NCBI RefSeq assembly: GCF_019357415.1
Contig: NZ_CP048410.1
Location: forward strand, 3,064,501 to 3,128,500
Reading direction: 5' to 3'
DNA: 64,000 bases
Source of the DNA: Gramella sp. MT6
Lineage (GTDB): Bacteria; Bacteroidota; Bacteroidia; Flavobacteriales; Flavobacteriaceae
A model generated the notes under the pieces. It ran no database searches, had not been told where the DNA came from, and saw only the letters and a program-made list of their open reading frames with translations. The translations under genes and the position numbers were made by a program. This document shows positions 24,483-33,891 of the stretch, piece by piece; the first letter of the stretch is position 1; each line of letters opens with the position of its first letter.

Positions 24483-27038
24483 ATGGATGATAATTTTTCA
24501 CCAAGAGTAAAAGATGTCATTGCTTATAGTAAGGAAGAAGCATTAAGACTGGGTCACGATTTCATCGGGACAGAGCATCTTATGCTTGGTTTATTACGTG
24601 ACGGTGATGGCAAGGCTATAGATATATTGAATGCATTAGAAGTAGATCTAAGTCATTTAAGACGAAAAGTCGAAATATTAAGCCCGGCTAACCCTAATAC
24701 GGTTACCATTAGTAATGAAAAGCGAAACCTGCACCTAACCAGGCAGGCAGAGCGAGCATTGAAAACAACGTTCCTGGAAGCTAAATTATTCCAGAGTTCT
24801 AACATCAATACCGCTCACCTTTTGCTTTGCATTCTTAGAAACGAGAACGATCCTACAACTAAACTACTTAATAAATTGAAAATAGATTACGACGGAGTAA
24901 AAGATCAGTTTAAATATATGATCGCTAGCGATGAAGATGATTTCTCTGACAGCCCGTCGGCAGAATCTTTTTCAGACGATGATGGTGGAGATGAAACCAC
25001 CAGGGAAAATCCATTTAGCGGTGGAGGAAGTACAGGAAAAACTTCGAAAAAATCCAAGACTCCGGTTCTGGATAATTTCGGAAGGGATCTTACTGCTTTA
25101 GCTGAAGCTGACAAACTTGACCCTGTTGTTGGAAGGGAAAAAGAAATTGAAAGGGTTTCACAAATACTTAGTAGAAGAAAGAAGAACAACCCTCTTCTAA
25201 TTGGAGAGCCAGGAGTTGGTAAATCTGCCATTGCCGAAGGATTGGCTTTAAGAATTGTAAAGCGTAAAGTATCGAGAATTCTTTTTGATAAAAGAGTGGT
25301 CACTCTTGACCTGGCAAGCTTAGTTGCTGGAACAAAGTATCGCGGTCAGTTCGAAGAAAGAATGAAGGCTGTAATGAACGAACTTGAAAAGAATGATGAT
25401 ATTATCCTTTTCATTGATGAGATCCATACTATAGTAGGTGCCGGCGGTGCCACAGGTAGTCTGGATGCCAGCAATATGTTCAAACCTGCACTTGCCAGAG
25501 GTGAGATACAATGTATAGGTGCCACTACCCTGGATGAATACAGGCAGTATATCGAAAAAGATGGTGCCTTAGAAAGAAGATTTCAGAAGGTAATAGTAGA
25601 ACCTACTACCGTTGAGGAAACTATAGAGATCCTGAACAACATTAAGGATAAATATGAAGATCACCATAATGTAGAGTATACAGAAGAAGCAATTCAAGCC
25701 TGTGTACATCTTACAAACAGGTATATGACTGACAGATTCCTGCCAGATAAAGCTATCGATGCACTGGATGAAGCTGGGTCCAGAGTTCATATTACCAATA
25801 TTGACGTTCCTAAACAGATCCTGGAGCTGGAAAGAAAGCTGGAAGAGGTAAGGGAAAGCAAAAATTCTGTTGTTAAAAAACAGAAATATGAAGAAGCTGC
25901 AAAGTTGAGAGATGATGAAAAGAACCTTGAAAAGGAGCTTTCAATCGCACAGGAAAAGTGGGAAGAAGAATCTAAAAAACATAAGGAAACAGTTTCAGAG
26001 GACAGTGTTGCAGATGTAGTTTCAATGATGACAGGAATTCCTGTTAACAGGATAGCTCAGACAGAAAGCAATAAACTTGTTGAGTTACCTAAGAAGATAA
26101 AAGGAAAAGTTATTGGTCAGGACGAGGCCGTTGGTAAGGTTGTGAAAGCTATTCAGCGTAACCGTGCCGGTTTAAAAGATCCTAATAAGCCAATTGGATC
26201 CTTTATTTTCCTGGGACAAACAGGAGTTGGTAAGACACAGTTAGCGAAAGTACTGGCGCGTGAATTATTTGATAACGACGATGCGCTTATACGTATTGAC
26301 ATGAGTGAATACATGGAAAAATTCGCTGTGTCACGTTTAATTGGTGCACCTCCGGGATATGTTGGTTATGAAGAAGGCGGCCAGTTAACTGAAAAAGTAC
26401 GTAGAAAACCTTACGCCGTAATTCTGCTTGATGAGGTCGAAAAGGCCCATCCAGATGTTTTCAACATGTTGCTTCAGGTATTAGATGATGGTTATTTAAC
26501 TGACAGTCTTGGTAGAAAAATAGACTTCAGAAATACTATCATTATCATGACCTCGAACATTGGAGCGAGAAAACTTAAAGATTTTGGACAAGGTGTTGGA
26601 TTTGGAACTGCTGCTCAGAAATCTCAGGTAGATGATAACGCTCGAAGCGTAATTGAAAATGCCTTGAAAAAAGCATTCGCTCCTGAATTCTTAAATAGAA
26701 TTGATGACGTTGTGATCTTCAATAGCCTTGAAAGAGAAGATATTCATAAGATCATTGATATTGAACTTGAGAAACTCTTCGATAGAATTCAGGGTCTTGG
26801 TTATGATCTTAAGCTTTCAGATAAAGCGAAAGATTTCATCGCAGAAAAAGGATTCGATAAGCAATATGGAGCGCGTCCATTGAACAGGGCGATTCAGAAA
26901 TATATCGAAGATGCTCTTGCTGAAGAGATCATTAGCTCCAAATTAAAAGACGGAGATAAGATAATAATGGATCTAGACGAAGAGAAAAAAGAGTTGACGA
27001 TAGATATTCAAAAATCGATCAAAGAAACTGAGTCTTAA
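24483..27038 (+). CDS. clpC: ATP-dependent Clp protease ATP-binding subunit ClpC
   Basis: This 851-residue HSP100 unfoldase feeds substrates to ClpP. It has an N-terminal Clp_N double repeat (about 1-145), an acidic Gly-rich linker (155-195) and a D1 AAA+ domain with Walker A GEPGVGKS near 241. A UVR/coiled-coil middle domain (KYEEAAKLRDDEKNLEKEL) marks ClpC over ClpB. The D2 domain has GQTGVGKT near 578, and a C-terminal D2-small domain follows. The ATG at 24483 is preceded by AAAGGAAGATAAA. A TTG 18 bases earlier is in frame but would replace the ribosome site. It is divergent from gyrA and ends at the terminator at 27061. Confidence 0.96.
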   Translation: MDDNFSPRVKDVIAYSKEEALRLGHDFIGTEHLMLGLLRDGDGKAIDILNALEVDLSHLRRKVEILSPANPNTVTISNEKRNLHLTRQAERALKTTFLEAKLFQSSNINTAHLLLCILRNENDPTTKLLNKLKIDYDGVKDQFKYMIASDEDDFSDSPSAESFSDDDGGDETTRENPFSGGGSTGKTSKKSKTPVLDNFGRDLTALAEADKLDPVVGREKEIERVSQILSRRKKNNPLLIGEPGVGKSAIAEGLALRIVKRKVSRILFDKRVVTLDLASLVAGTKYRGQFEERMKAVMNELEKNDDIILFIDEIHTIVGAGGATGSLDASNMFKPALARGEIQCIGATTLDEYRQYIEKDGALERRFQKVIVEPTTVEETIEILNNIKDKYEDHHNVEYTEEAIQACVHLTNRYMTDRFLPDKAIDALDEAGSRVHITNIDVPKQILELERKLEEVRESKNSVVKKQKYEEAAKLRDDEKNLEKELSIAQEKWEEESKKHKETVSEDSVADVVSMMTGIPVNRIAQTESNKLVELPKKIKGKVIGQDEAVGKVVKAIQRNRAGLKDPNKPIGSFIFLGQTGVGKTQLAKVLARELFDNDDALIRIDMSEYMEKFAVSRLIGAPPGYVGYEEGGQLTEKVRRKPYAVILLDEVEKAHPDVFNMLLQVLDDGYLTDSLGRKIDFRNTIIIMTSNIGARKLKDFGQGVGFGTAAQKSQVDDNARSVIENALKKAFAPEFLNRIDDVVIFNSLEREDIHKIIDIELEKLFDRIQGLGYDLKLSDKAKDFIAEKGFDKQYGARPLNRAIQKYIEDALAEEIISSKLKDGDKIIMDLDEEKKELTIDIQKSIKETES

Positions 27039-27060
27039 TCTCTTATAAATACAATTTGCA

Positions 27061-27088
27061 AAGCCACTTTTTTCAAAGTGGCTTTTTT
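27061..27088 (+). terminator. Terminator after clpC
   Basis: AAGCCACTTT (27061-27070), loop TTTC, and AAAGTGGCTT (27075-27084) form a perfect 10-bp stem followed by a T-run. Confidence 0.92.
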
Positions 27089-27152
27089 AATAAAATCTTT
27101 TCTCCCAATACATTAATTATTCTAAATTAGCGCAAAACAGGCCCTACAACAA

Positions 27153-27527
27153 ATGTTAAAGAACGAGATAAAACTTGATTTTGGGACAGCGTATATCCAT
27201 GAGAATATCCTGATCGCTAAACTTAATGAAGGTGTTCTTTTTGATGTGGATTCCAATCAAAAGTTATTAGATCTCGGCGCAGAAATCTTTAATGGAAAAA
27301 ATTACGGATATATCTCACATCGTGTTAATTCTTACGCCGTAGATCCTATGGTCTATTTTGAATCTGCGAACGCCACGAATCTTCGAGCCATTGCCGTAGT
27401 GAGCGAAAATGAAATGACACGCCGAAACGCTGAAGAAGTTGAAAAGAAATTCTATAAAGACAATAGCTGTTTTGAAGTATTTCAAACTTTGGAAGAAGCG
27501 GTAACCTGGATAAAAACCAGGATCTAA
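27153..27527 (+). CDS. Conserved flavobacterial protein, possibly STAS/SEC14-like
   Basis: The 124-residue soluble protein has alternating beta strands and helices. The order (KLDFGTAYIHENILIAKLNEGVLFDVDSNQKLLDLGAEIFNGKNYGYISHRVNSYAVDP, then ATNLRAIAVVSENEMTRRNAEEVEKKFYKDN, then FEVFQTLEEAVTWIKTRI) has the shape of a small STAS-type domain. The last helix with EEAVxW is typical of flavobacterial STAS/SEC14 annotations. No phosphorylatable Ser in the DSSG context is visible. The function is unknown. Its end overlaps the hutH end by 4 bases. Confidence 0.65.
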   Translation: MLKNEIKLDFGTAYIHENILIAKLNEGVLFDVDSNQKLLDLGAEIFNGKNYGYISHRVNSYAVDPMVYFESANATNLRAIAVVSENEMTRRNAEEVEKKFYKDNSCFEVFQTLEEAVTWIKTRI

Positions 27528-29029
27528 TCAAGAAAATCTTCTATTTCCATATTATCGATAAATTCTTTGGCTTTTTTAATGTAAGGCGCCATGGTTCTAT
27601 CCTCGGTTAATACAGGAACCTCTTTTCTGAAACTTTCAATTACATTACTAAGCGTTTCTGAAGTTTTGGCAGGCTCTCTAAAATGCATCGCCTGTGAAGC
27701 ATTAAAAAGTTCTATAGCAAGCACCGAATTTAAATTCTCCACCACCTTAAGCAGTTTGGTAGCACTATTGGCTCCCATACTCACATGATCTTCCTGTCCA
27801 TTGGAGGATACAATAGAATCTACAGATGCTGGAGTAGATAATTGTTTATTCTGACTTACGATACTTGCTGCGGTATATTGAGGGATCATGAATCCACTGT
27901 TCAGGCCTGGGTTCTCAACCAGGAAATTAGGAAGTCCGCGTAAACCTGAAACCAGTTGGTATATCCTTCTTTCAGAAATGTTGGCAAGTTCAGAAAGTGC
28001 GATCGCCAGGTAATCTAAACCTAATGCAAGAGGCTGACCATGGAAGTTTCCTCCCGAAATGATCTTATCTGCTTCAATAAAAATATTAGGATTATCAGTC
28101 ACCGAATTGATCTCGGTTTTTATCGTTTTTCGAACAAAAGATAAGGTATCCTTCGACGCTCCATGAACCTGCGGAATACATCTAAAAGAATACGGATCCT
28201 GCACATTGTCCTTTTCAGATTCTGCTATAGCGCTTCCTTCCAGAAAACTCCTTACTCTTTCAGCTGTTTTAACCTGTCCCCTGTGCGGCCTTACTAAATG
28301 AACCAGTTCATCAAACGGAGATAAATTACAATCAAAAGCATCTAAAGAAATTGCTCCGATAAGATCTGCCATGTAAGAGAGTTTATATGCTTTTAACAGA
28401 GCATACACTCCCTGAGCACTCATAAACTGCGTACCGTTTAGCAAAGCCAATCCTTCTTTACTCTGAAGTTTTACCGGCTCCCAATTCATCTTTTCCAGTA
28501 ATTCCCCACCAGATATTACATTACCTTCAAAATAAACTTCTCCATCACCAATCAATGGTAAAGCAAGATGTGCCAAAGGCGCAAGATCACCGGAAGCTCC
28601 TAATGACCCCTGTTCATAGATAACGGGTAGTATGTTATTATTATAAAATTCTATAAGGCGCTCCACTGTTTCCAACGCAACTCCTGAATTTCCATAACTC
28701 AGGGATTGTATCTTCAAAAGAAGCATGAGTTTTATTACAGTCTTTGAAACCTTATCTCCCGTTCCACAGGCATGTGATCTTACCAGGTTTTCCTGTAATT
28801 CAGTAAGTTTCTCTGAAGTGATCTTAACATTACACAGTGCCCCAAAACCTGTATTTATACCATAAACCGGTCTGTCACTTTCCTTAATTTTGTTATTCAG
28901 ATATTCCCGGGATTTAATAATATTCAATCGGGATTCATCACTTAGAGCAAGTTTTCTATCATTTTTTAAAATGTCATGAATTACTTCAAGATCTAAAACT
29001 GCGGAGCTTATATAGTGATGATTTTGCAT
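27524..29029 (-). CDS. hutH: Histidine ammonia-lyase
   Basis: The 501-residue lyase removes ammonia from L-histidine to give urocanate. The self-processing Ala145-Ser146-Gly147 triad that forms the MIO cofactor lies in GSLGASGDLAPLAH. Other family segments are YGINTGFG near the N-terminus, LLNGTQFMSAQG, and VQDPYSFRCIPQVHGA. These separate it from tyrosine/phenylalanine lyases, although paralogous aromatic ammonia-lyases in Bacteroidota share many of them. No hutU, hutI or hutG gene lies beside it, so the rest of the pathway must be elsewhere. Confidence 0.92.
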   Translation of the reverse strand: MQNHHYISSAVLDLEVIHDILKNDRKLALSDESRLNIIKSREYLNNKIKESDRPVYGINTGFGALCNVKITSEKLTELQENLVRSHACGTGDKVSKTVIKLMLLLKIQSLSYGNSGVALETVERLIEFYNNNILPVIYEQGSLGASGDLAPLAHLALPLIGDGEVYFEGNVISGGELLEKMNWEPVKLQSKEGLALLNGTQFMSAQGVYALLKAYKLSYMADLIGAISLDAFDCNLSPFDELVHLVRPHRGQVKTAERVRSFLEGSAIAESEKDNVQDPYSFRCIPQVHGASKDTLSFVRKTIKTEINSVTDNPNIFIEADKIISGGNFHGQPLALGLDYLAIALSELANISERRIYQLVSGLRGLPNFLVENPGLNSGFMIPQYTAASIVSQNKQLSTPASVDSIVSSNGQEDHVSMGANSATKLLKVVENLNSVLAIELFNASQAMHFREPAKTSETLSNVIESFRKEVPVLTEDRTMAPYIKKAKEFIDNMEIEDFLD

Positions 29030-29122
29030 TTTCTAAAATAGGTTTATGGATTGCAAAAATCTTATTTCAGGAATAAGATTCCAAATAAAAGGGATCACAA
29101 ATAATAATAATTTCAACAATTC

Positions 29123-30658
29123 TTAATTTCCTTCCGAATCTTTCATCTCATTTCTAAATAGATTCTTTACGGCTATACCTATATTATTAGCTATATCACC
29201 TGCCAGCAGACTTTCATATCCCAATTCAGATGCGGCGATATCACCCGAAAGCCCATGAAGAAAAACTCCCAGTATTGCAGCCGATAACGGTTCATAAGAT
29301 TGACCTATTAAAGATGTTATCACACCAGATAATACATCCCCACTTCCCGCAGTAGCCATTCCAGGATTCCCGGAATTATTTACATAGACTTCTTCATTTT
29401 TGATAGTAAAAGTGTGCGCCCCTTTCACTACGAGTACAACATTATAGCGCTTGCTAAAATCTTTAGCCTTATCCAGCTTTTCAAAATCATCACTCCAGTC
29501 CCCTATTAACCTTTTTAATTCCCCAGGATGTGGCGTAAGAACAGAGTTTTTAGGTAAGAAATCCAAAAGCTTCCTATTTTTTGATAATATATTAAGACCG
29601 TCTGCATCAATTACAACTGGAGACTTTACAGTATGCAACATGTCTTTTAAAGCTTCTACCGCTTTTTGGGAAGTACCAGCTCCCATTCCAAAACAAACAA
29701 CATCTGCTTCAAAATTTTCAGGATAACTACTCAACTGCTCATTATCCCTGTCTGTTAATACCATTGCTTCAGGCAAACCGGTTTGAACTATATTATATCC
29801 GCATTTTGGAATATACAGACTACATAAGCCAGTGCCAGTTTTTAGAGCCGCAGTCGCTGTAAGCAAAACACTACCAATTTTTCCGTAGCTGCCACCAACT
29901 ATAAGGGCGTGACCATAATCCCCTTTATGAGAATTGATTTTTCTTGGTTTGTAAATACTGGCAGCTTCAATTTTTCCAATCAAATGATTCATAGAACTAA
30001 TTTGACCAAGATGTTCCCGGTCTAATCCAATATCCAGTATTTGCAGATCACCAACATAATCCATGGTTTCAGGTAAAAAGAAAACGAGTTTTGGCGCCTG
30101 GAAACTAAGGGTGAAATCGGCTTCGATCACCGCTGCGTCTTTACCGGGTACTTTGTCTGAAAATAATCCACTAGGCATATCTATAGCCAATGTAAATGCC
30201 TTTGAATCATTTATTGATTTAACCAGTTTAGCGACCCAGCCTTCTATTGGCCGGTTGAGCCCGATCCCAAACATGGCATCTATAACAAAATCTCCGGTAT
30301 TGATATCCGGAAAATTCTCTTCGCTTTTAATTAATTGTGGCCAGTCATTAGTAATATTTTTGAGTTTCTCATAATTCGCCAGAAAGTCATCAGACCTTTT
30401 ATCGCTATAATTAACTACATAGACCGTCACATGATAACCATGCTGAATCAAATGTCTTGCGATCACCAATCCATCCCCTCCATTATTTCCAATCCCACAA
30501 AAGATCTTAATTGGGATGGGAGCACCATTTAGTCGGTTATGAATTTCATTAAAAACCAGGGTAGCTGCCCGCTCCATTAATTCTTCAGAAGTTATATCCT
30601 GTTTCTTGATGGTAATTTTGTCGGCTTCGGAAAGCTGCTCTGCAGTAAGTATTTTCAT
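29123..30658 (-). CDS. nnr: Bifunctional NAD(P)HX epimerase/dehydratase
   Basis: The 511-residue fusion repairs hydrated NADH/NADPH. The N-terminal YjeF_N epimerase (about 1-215) shows GIGNNGGDGLVIARHL and FVIDAMFGIGLNRPIEG. The C-terminal ADP-dependent dehydratase of the ribokinase-like fold (about 235-505) shows GGSYGKIGSVLLTATAAL, TPHPGELKRL and the anion-hole/catalytic stretch NPGMATAGSGDVLSGVI. Length matches the fused bacterial Nnr enzymes. It is a single gene, divergent from gcvT. Confidence 0.96.
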   Translation of the reverse strand: MKILTAEQLSEADKITIKKQDITSEELMERAATLVFNEIHNRLNGAPIPIKIFCGIGNNGGDGLVIARHLIQHGYHVTVYVVNYSDKRSDDFLANYEKLKNITNDWPQLIKSEENFPDINTGDFVIDAMFGIGLNRPIEGWVAKLVKSINDSKAFTLAIDMPSGLFSDKVPGKDAAVIEADFTLSFQAPKLVFFLPETMDYVGDLQILDIGLDREHLGQISSMNHLIGKIEAASIYKPRKINSHKGDYGHALIVGGSYGKIGSVLLTATAALKTGTGLCSLYIPKCGYNIVQTGLPEAMVLTDRDNEQLSSYPENFEADVVCFGMGAGTSQKAVEALKDMLHTVKSPVVIDADGLNILSKNRKLLDFLPKNSVLTPHPGELKRLIGDWSDDFEKLDKAKDFSKRYNVVLVVKGAHTFTIKNEEVYVNNSGNPGMATAGSGDVLSGVITSLIGQSYEPLSAAILGVFLHGLSGDIAASELGYESLLAGDIANNIGIAVKNLFRNEMKDSEGN

Positions 30659-30739
30659 AAATATCTAATTCTTGAACTTATCTCCTATAAACTTAAGAAT
30701 ACATATTAAATATAAATCCATAAAAAGGCCAAATAAATA

Positions 30740-30768
30740 TTGTATTCTTCCTGAATTGAATAAATTTG
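30740..30768 (+). promoter_or_regulatory. Promoter of the gcvT operon (TTG-N18-TAAATTTG)
   Basis: TTG at 30740-30742 and TAAATTTG at 30761-30768 are separated by 18 bases, a textbook Bacteroidota sigma-70 promoter. The ATG of gcvT is 18 bases after the -7 box, so the leader is too short for a riboswitch. Confidence 0.75.
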
Positions 30769-30786
30769 CGCAAATTTTTGAAAATA

Positions 30787-31869
30787 ATGAAAGAAATAGC
30801 CCTGTCTGAAAAGCACAAAGAATTAAACGCCAAAATGGTTCCATTCGCCGGTTTCAACATGCCCGTATCCTACGAAGGCGTGAATATTGAACACGAAACA
30901 GTAAGGAAGGATCTAGGAGTATTTGACGTTTCTCACATGGGTGAATTTCTAATTTCCGGGGAACATGCATTAGACCTGATCCAGAGAATAAGCTCCAATG
31001 ACGCATCCAAATTGGTAGATGGGAAAGCACAGTATTCCTGTATGCCAAATAATGAAGGTGGAATTGTGGACGATCTTATCATTTACCGAATAGATGCTGA
31101 AAAATATTTGTTAGTTGTAAATGCTTCTAACATAGAAAAAGACTGGAACTGGATCGCACATCACAACACCATGGATGCTACCATGCGTGACTTGAGTGAC
31201 GATATGTCTCTATTGGCAATACAAGGACCAAAAGCTGCTGAAGCAATGCAATCGCTCACAGATATAGATCTTGCGAATATGAAGTTCTATACTTTTGAAG
31301 TAGGAACTTTCGCAGGTGTAGAAAAAGTGATCGTTTCGGCAACAGGGTATACCGGAAGTGGAGGTTTCGAGATCTATTTCAAAAATGAGGATGCCGAGCA
31401 GATATGGGATGAAGTGATGAAGGCCGGAAAAGATTTTGGAATTAAACCTATTGGTCTTGCGGCAAGAGACACTTTGCGACTGGAAATGGGATATTGCCTT
31501 TACGGTAATGATATAGATGATACTACTTCACCTATAGAGGCTGGCCTTGGCTGGATCACCAAATTCAATAAGGATTTTATAAATAGTGAAGAGCTTAAAA
31601 AACAGAAGGAAGACGGGCCTAAGCGAAAATTAGTTGCTTTTGAACTGGATGAAAGAGGAATTCCTCGTCAGGGTTATGATATCGTAGACGAGAATGGTAA
31701 GAAAATTGGAGAAGTAACTTCGGGCACCATGTCCCCTTCCCTTGAAAAAGGAATAGGTTTGGGATATGTACCATCTGATATTGCAGGCGTGGGAAATAAG
31801 GTTTCTATTCAAATACGTAAAAAAGCGGTTTCTGCAACTCAGGTAAAATTGCCCTTTTATAAAGGATAA
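30787..31869 (+). CDS. gcvT: Glycine cleavage system aminomethyltransferase (T-protein)
   Basis: The 360-residue T-protein uses tetrahydrofolate to release ammonia and methylene-THF from the aminomethyl-lipoyl H-protein. Recognisable segments are VPFAGFNMPVSYEG, FDVSHMGEF (with the conserved Asp/His), SATGYTGSGGFEIYF, RDTLRLEMGYCLYGNDID and EAGLGWITKF, and the C-terminal barrel SGTMSPSLEKGIGLGYV. The chosen ATG follows a promoter box at a distance of 18 bases; an in-frame TTG at 30766 lies inside that box. gcvH and gcvP are not in the window. The epimerase-like gene follows after 5 bases. Confidence 0.96.
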   Translation: MKEIALSEKHKELNAKMVPFAGFNMPVSYEGVNIEHETVRKDLGVFDVSHMGEFLISGEHALDLIQRISSNDASKLVDGKAQYSCMPNNEGGIVDDLIIYRIDAEKYLLVVNASNIEKDWNWIAHHNTMDATMRDLSDDMSLLAIQGPKAAEAMQSLTDIDLANMKFYTFEVGTFAGVEKVIVSATGYTGSGGFEIYFKNEDAEQIWDEVMKAGKDFGIKPIGLAARDTLRLEMGYCLYGNDIDDTTSPIEAGLGWITKFNKDFINSEELKKQKEDGPKRKLVAFELDERGIPRQGYDIVDENGKKIGEVTSGTMSPSLEKGIGLGYVPSDIAGVGNKVSIQIRKKAVSATQVKLPFYKG

Positions 31870-31874
31870 TTTAT

Positions 31875-32690
31875 TTGAAACGAATACTCATTTTAGGAGC
31901 TAGCGGATTTATAGGCAACGCCTTATATAAAGAGCTATGCTCCTATTTTGATACTCACGGTACTTATCATACAGAGAATGATTTTTTTGAGAGCAACCAT
32001 CAGTTTCACCATTTTGACATGGAAACTGAAAATATCGAGATCCTTCTTGAAAATTTGAAACCTAATGTGATCATTTCTGCCTTAAGAGGTGATTTTGATG
32101 CGCAGGTTGTCACGCATTTTTCTATTATCAACCACATATTAAAGTACAATTCGAAACTTATTTTTATAAGCTCTGCGAATGTTTTTGATGCCTTTACAAA
32201 TTTCCCATCATACGAATACGATAAAACCTTAAGCCAGAGTATTTATGGCAGGTTCAAGATCAAAATAGAAAATGCACTGCTAAGATTACCTAACCATAAT
32301 TATAATATTGTTAGGCTGCCGATGGTTTTTGGAAAAGCTTCGCCCAGGATCAAACAGATAAAAACGATCATCGATCTGGGTGAACCGCTTGAAGTATTCC
32401 CTAATGTTGTGATAAATGCAACTGAGATCCTGAAGGTGACCCAGCAATTTCACTATATCATCAACAGGAATAAACAGGGAGTTTTTCATCTTGGAAGTAC
32501 AGACCTGGTTCATCAAAGAGATTTTATAAGCGACATTTGCGAAGGTCTCGGTTATGAGAATCCGCTTTTCAAGAATGTCTATGATTCCAACTATGATCGT
32601 TTTCTGGCGGTTTTACCAAAAGATAACAAACTACCCAGGAACCTACAGATAACAATAAGCCAGGTTGTAGAGGCTTCTACGAAACTATAG
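31875..32690 (+). CDS. NAD(P)-dependent epimerase/RmlD-like extended SDR, TTG start
   Basis: The 271-residue protein begins directly with the Rossmann motif MKRILILGASGFIGNAL, so the TTG at 31875 is the natural start. It sits five bases after the gcvT stop, pointing to translational coupling. Ser in FISSANVF and the Tyr-x-x-x-Lys of IYGRFKIK form the expected catalytic set. The C-terminal half resembles the substrate domain of dTDP-4-dehydrorhamnose reductase-like enzymes. The substrate is unknown; there are no sugar-nucleotide genes next to it. A nucleotide-sugar or flavonoid-type reductase role cannot be separated by sequence alone. Confidence 0.8.
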   Translation: MKRILILGASGFIGNALYKELCSYFDTHGTYHTENDFFESNHQFHHFDMETENIEILLENLKPNVIISALRGDFDAQVVTHFSIINHILKYNSKLIFISSANVFDAFTNFPSYEYDKTLSQSIYGRFKIKIENALLRLPNHNYNIVRLPMVFGKASPRIKQIKTIIDLGEPLEVFPNVVINATEILKVTQQFHYIINRNKQGVFHLGSTDLVHQRDFISDICEGLGYENPLFKNVYDSNYDRFLAVLPKDNKLPRNLQITISQVVEASTKL

Positions 32691-32776
32691 CTGTTAATCT
32701 TATAATAAAGGAGTCAATTTGCCTTCCATTTCACTGCTTAATTTCTAACTTTAAGAGAAACCAAAAGATTTAAGCA

Positions 32777-33067
32777 ATGAAAAAATTAAGCGAAGACGAA
32801 ATTCATGATAAATTAAATGACTTTGATGGCTGGACTTATGCCAAAGGAGCTATTCATACCTCCTTCCAGTTTGAAAATTTTAAGGAAGCCTTCACTGTAA
32901 TGACCAGGATAGCTTTTGAAGCTGAAGCTCAACAACATCACCCTAACTGGGGAAATGTCTATAATCAATTAGAGATATCCCTATCCAGTCACGATGCAGA
33001 TGGGGTAACCGAAAAGGATTTCAAACTTGCCCGCACTATCGAAGATATTATTGAAGCCACAGGCTGA
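32777..33067 (+). CDS. phhB: 4a-hydroxytetrahydrobiopterin dehydratase (pterin dehydratase)
   Basis: The 96-residue protein has the complete PCD/DCoH signature: FDGWTYAKGAIHTSFQFENFKEAFTVMTRIAFEAEAQQHHPNWGNVYNQLEISLSSHDADGVTEKDFKLA. It contains the His-His-Pro and Trp residues of the active site. It dehydrates 4a-hydroxytetrahydropterin in pterin recycling, coupled to phenylalanine hydroxylase, which is not in the window. It is a single-gene unit closed by the terminator at 33093-33130. Confidence 0.94.
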   Translation: MKKLSEDEIHDKLNDFDGWTYAKGAIHTSFQFENFKEAFTVMTRIAFEAEAQQHHPNWGNVYNQLEISLSSHDADGVTEKDFKLARTIEDIIEATG

Positions 33068-33092
33068 TCTTAATTATTTTTATAAAAACATC

Positions 33093-33130
33093 AGCTCCTG
33101 ATTTTACAATGTGAATTAGGAGCTTTTTTT
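33093..33130 (+). terminator. Terminator after the pterin dehydratase gene
   Basis: AGCTCCT (33093-33099) pairs with AGGAGCT (33118-33124) around an 18-base loop and is followed by seven T. The next promoter box begins 2 bases later. Confidence 0.85.
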
Positions 33131-33131
33131 A

Positions 33132-33139
33132 TATTTTTG
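33132..33139 (+). promoter_or_regulatory. -7 promoter box (TATTTTTG) for the yebC-like gene
   Basis: It fits TAnnTTTG and ends 23 bases before the ATG at 33163. It is packed against the end of the preceding terminator. Confidence 0.55.
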
Positions 33140-33162
33140 CCCGAATCTAATTTTATTGAACA

Positions 33163-33891
33163 ATGGGAAGAGCATTCGAATTTCGAAAAGCACGTAAAAT
33201 GAAACGTTGGTCTGCAATGTCCAAAGCCTTTACCAGAATTGGGAAGGATATAGTAATGGCAGTTAAAGAAGGTGGACCAGATCCCGATACTAACGCCAAG
33301 CTGCGTGCCGTAATTCAAAATGCGAAAAGCGTGAACATGCCAAAGGATAATGTTGAACGCGCCATTAAACGCGCTTCAGATAAATCCCAGGGAGATTATA
33401 AGATCGTGCTTTTTGAAGGCTATGCACCTCATGGAATTGCGGTATTGGTAGAGACAGCGACAGATAATAATAATCGTACCGTAGCGAATATCCGTTCACA
33501 TTTCAACAAATGCGATGGTAACCTCGGAACTTCTGGATCTGTTGAATTCATGTTCGATCATACCTGTAATTTCAGGATCAATTCTGAAGGGCTTGACCCG
33601 GAAGAACTGGAACTGGAATTAATAGATTTTGGAGCCGAAGAAGTTTTTGAGGACGAAGATGGAATACATATTTATGCGCCTTTTGAATATTTTGGAGCGA
33701 TCCAGAAAGAACTTGAAAATCGCGAAATAGAGATCCTTTCTTCTGGTTTCGAAAGAATTCCGCAGGTAACTAAATCCCTGAATGAGGAACAAACTGCAGA
33801 TGTAGAAAAGTTACTTGAAAAGTTAGAAGAAGATGATGACGTACAAAACGTTTATCATACTATGGAAGCCTCTGAGGAAGCTGAAGATTAA
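33163..33891 (+). CDS. YebC/PmpR-family regulator (TACO1-like)
   Basis: The 242-residue three-domain protein of the YebC family starts MGRAFEFRKARKMKRWSAMSKAFTRIGKDI, the family N-terminus. It continues with DNVERAIKRAS, VLFEGYAPHGIAVLVETATDNNNRT and the mid-domain NLGTSGSVEFMF. Members have been described as DNA-binding regulators and, more recently, as ribosome-associated factors that ease translation through difficult peptide stretches; which holds here is not visible. An acidic tail ends EASEEAED. It abuts the acyltransferase gene, stop to stop. Confidence 0.93.
   Translation: MGRAFEFRKARKMKRWSAMSKAFTRIGKDIVMAVKEGGPDPDTNAKLRAVIQNAKSVNMPKDNVERAIKRASDKSQGDYKIVLFEGYAPHGIAVLVETATDNNNRTVANIRSHFNKCDGNLGTSGSVEFMFDHTCNFRINSEGLDPEELELELIDFGAEEVFEDEDGIHIYAPFEYFGAIQKELENREIEILSSGFERIPQVTKSLNEEQTADVEKLLEKLEEDDDVQNVYHTMEASEEAED

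Noticed and set aside
30668..30786. Glycine riboswitch upstream of gcvT
   Set aside because: The promoter lies so close to the ATG (about 18 bases from the -7 box) that no aptamer fits in the leader.
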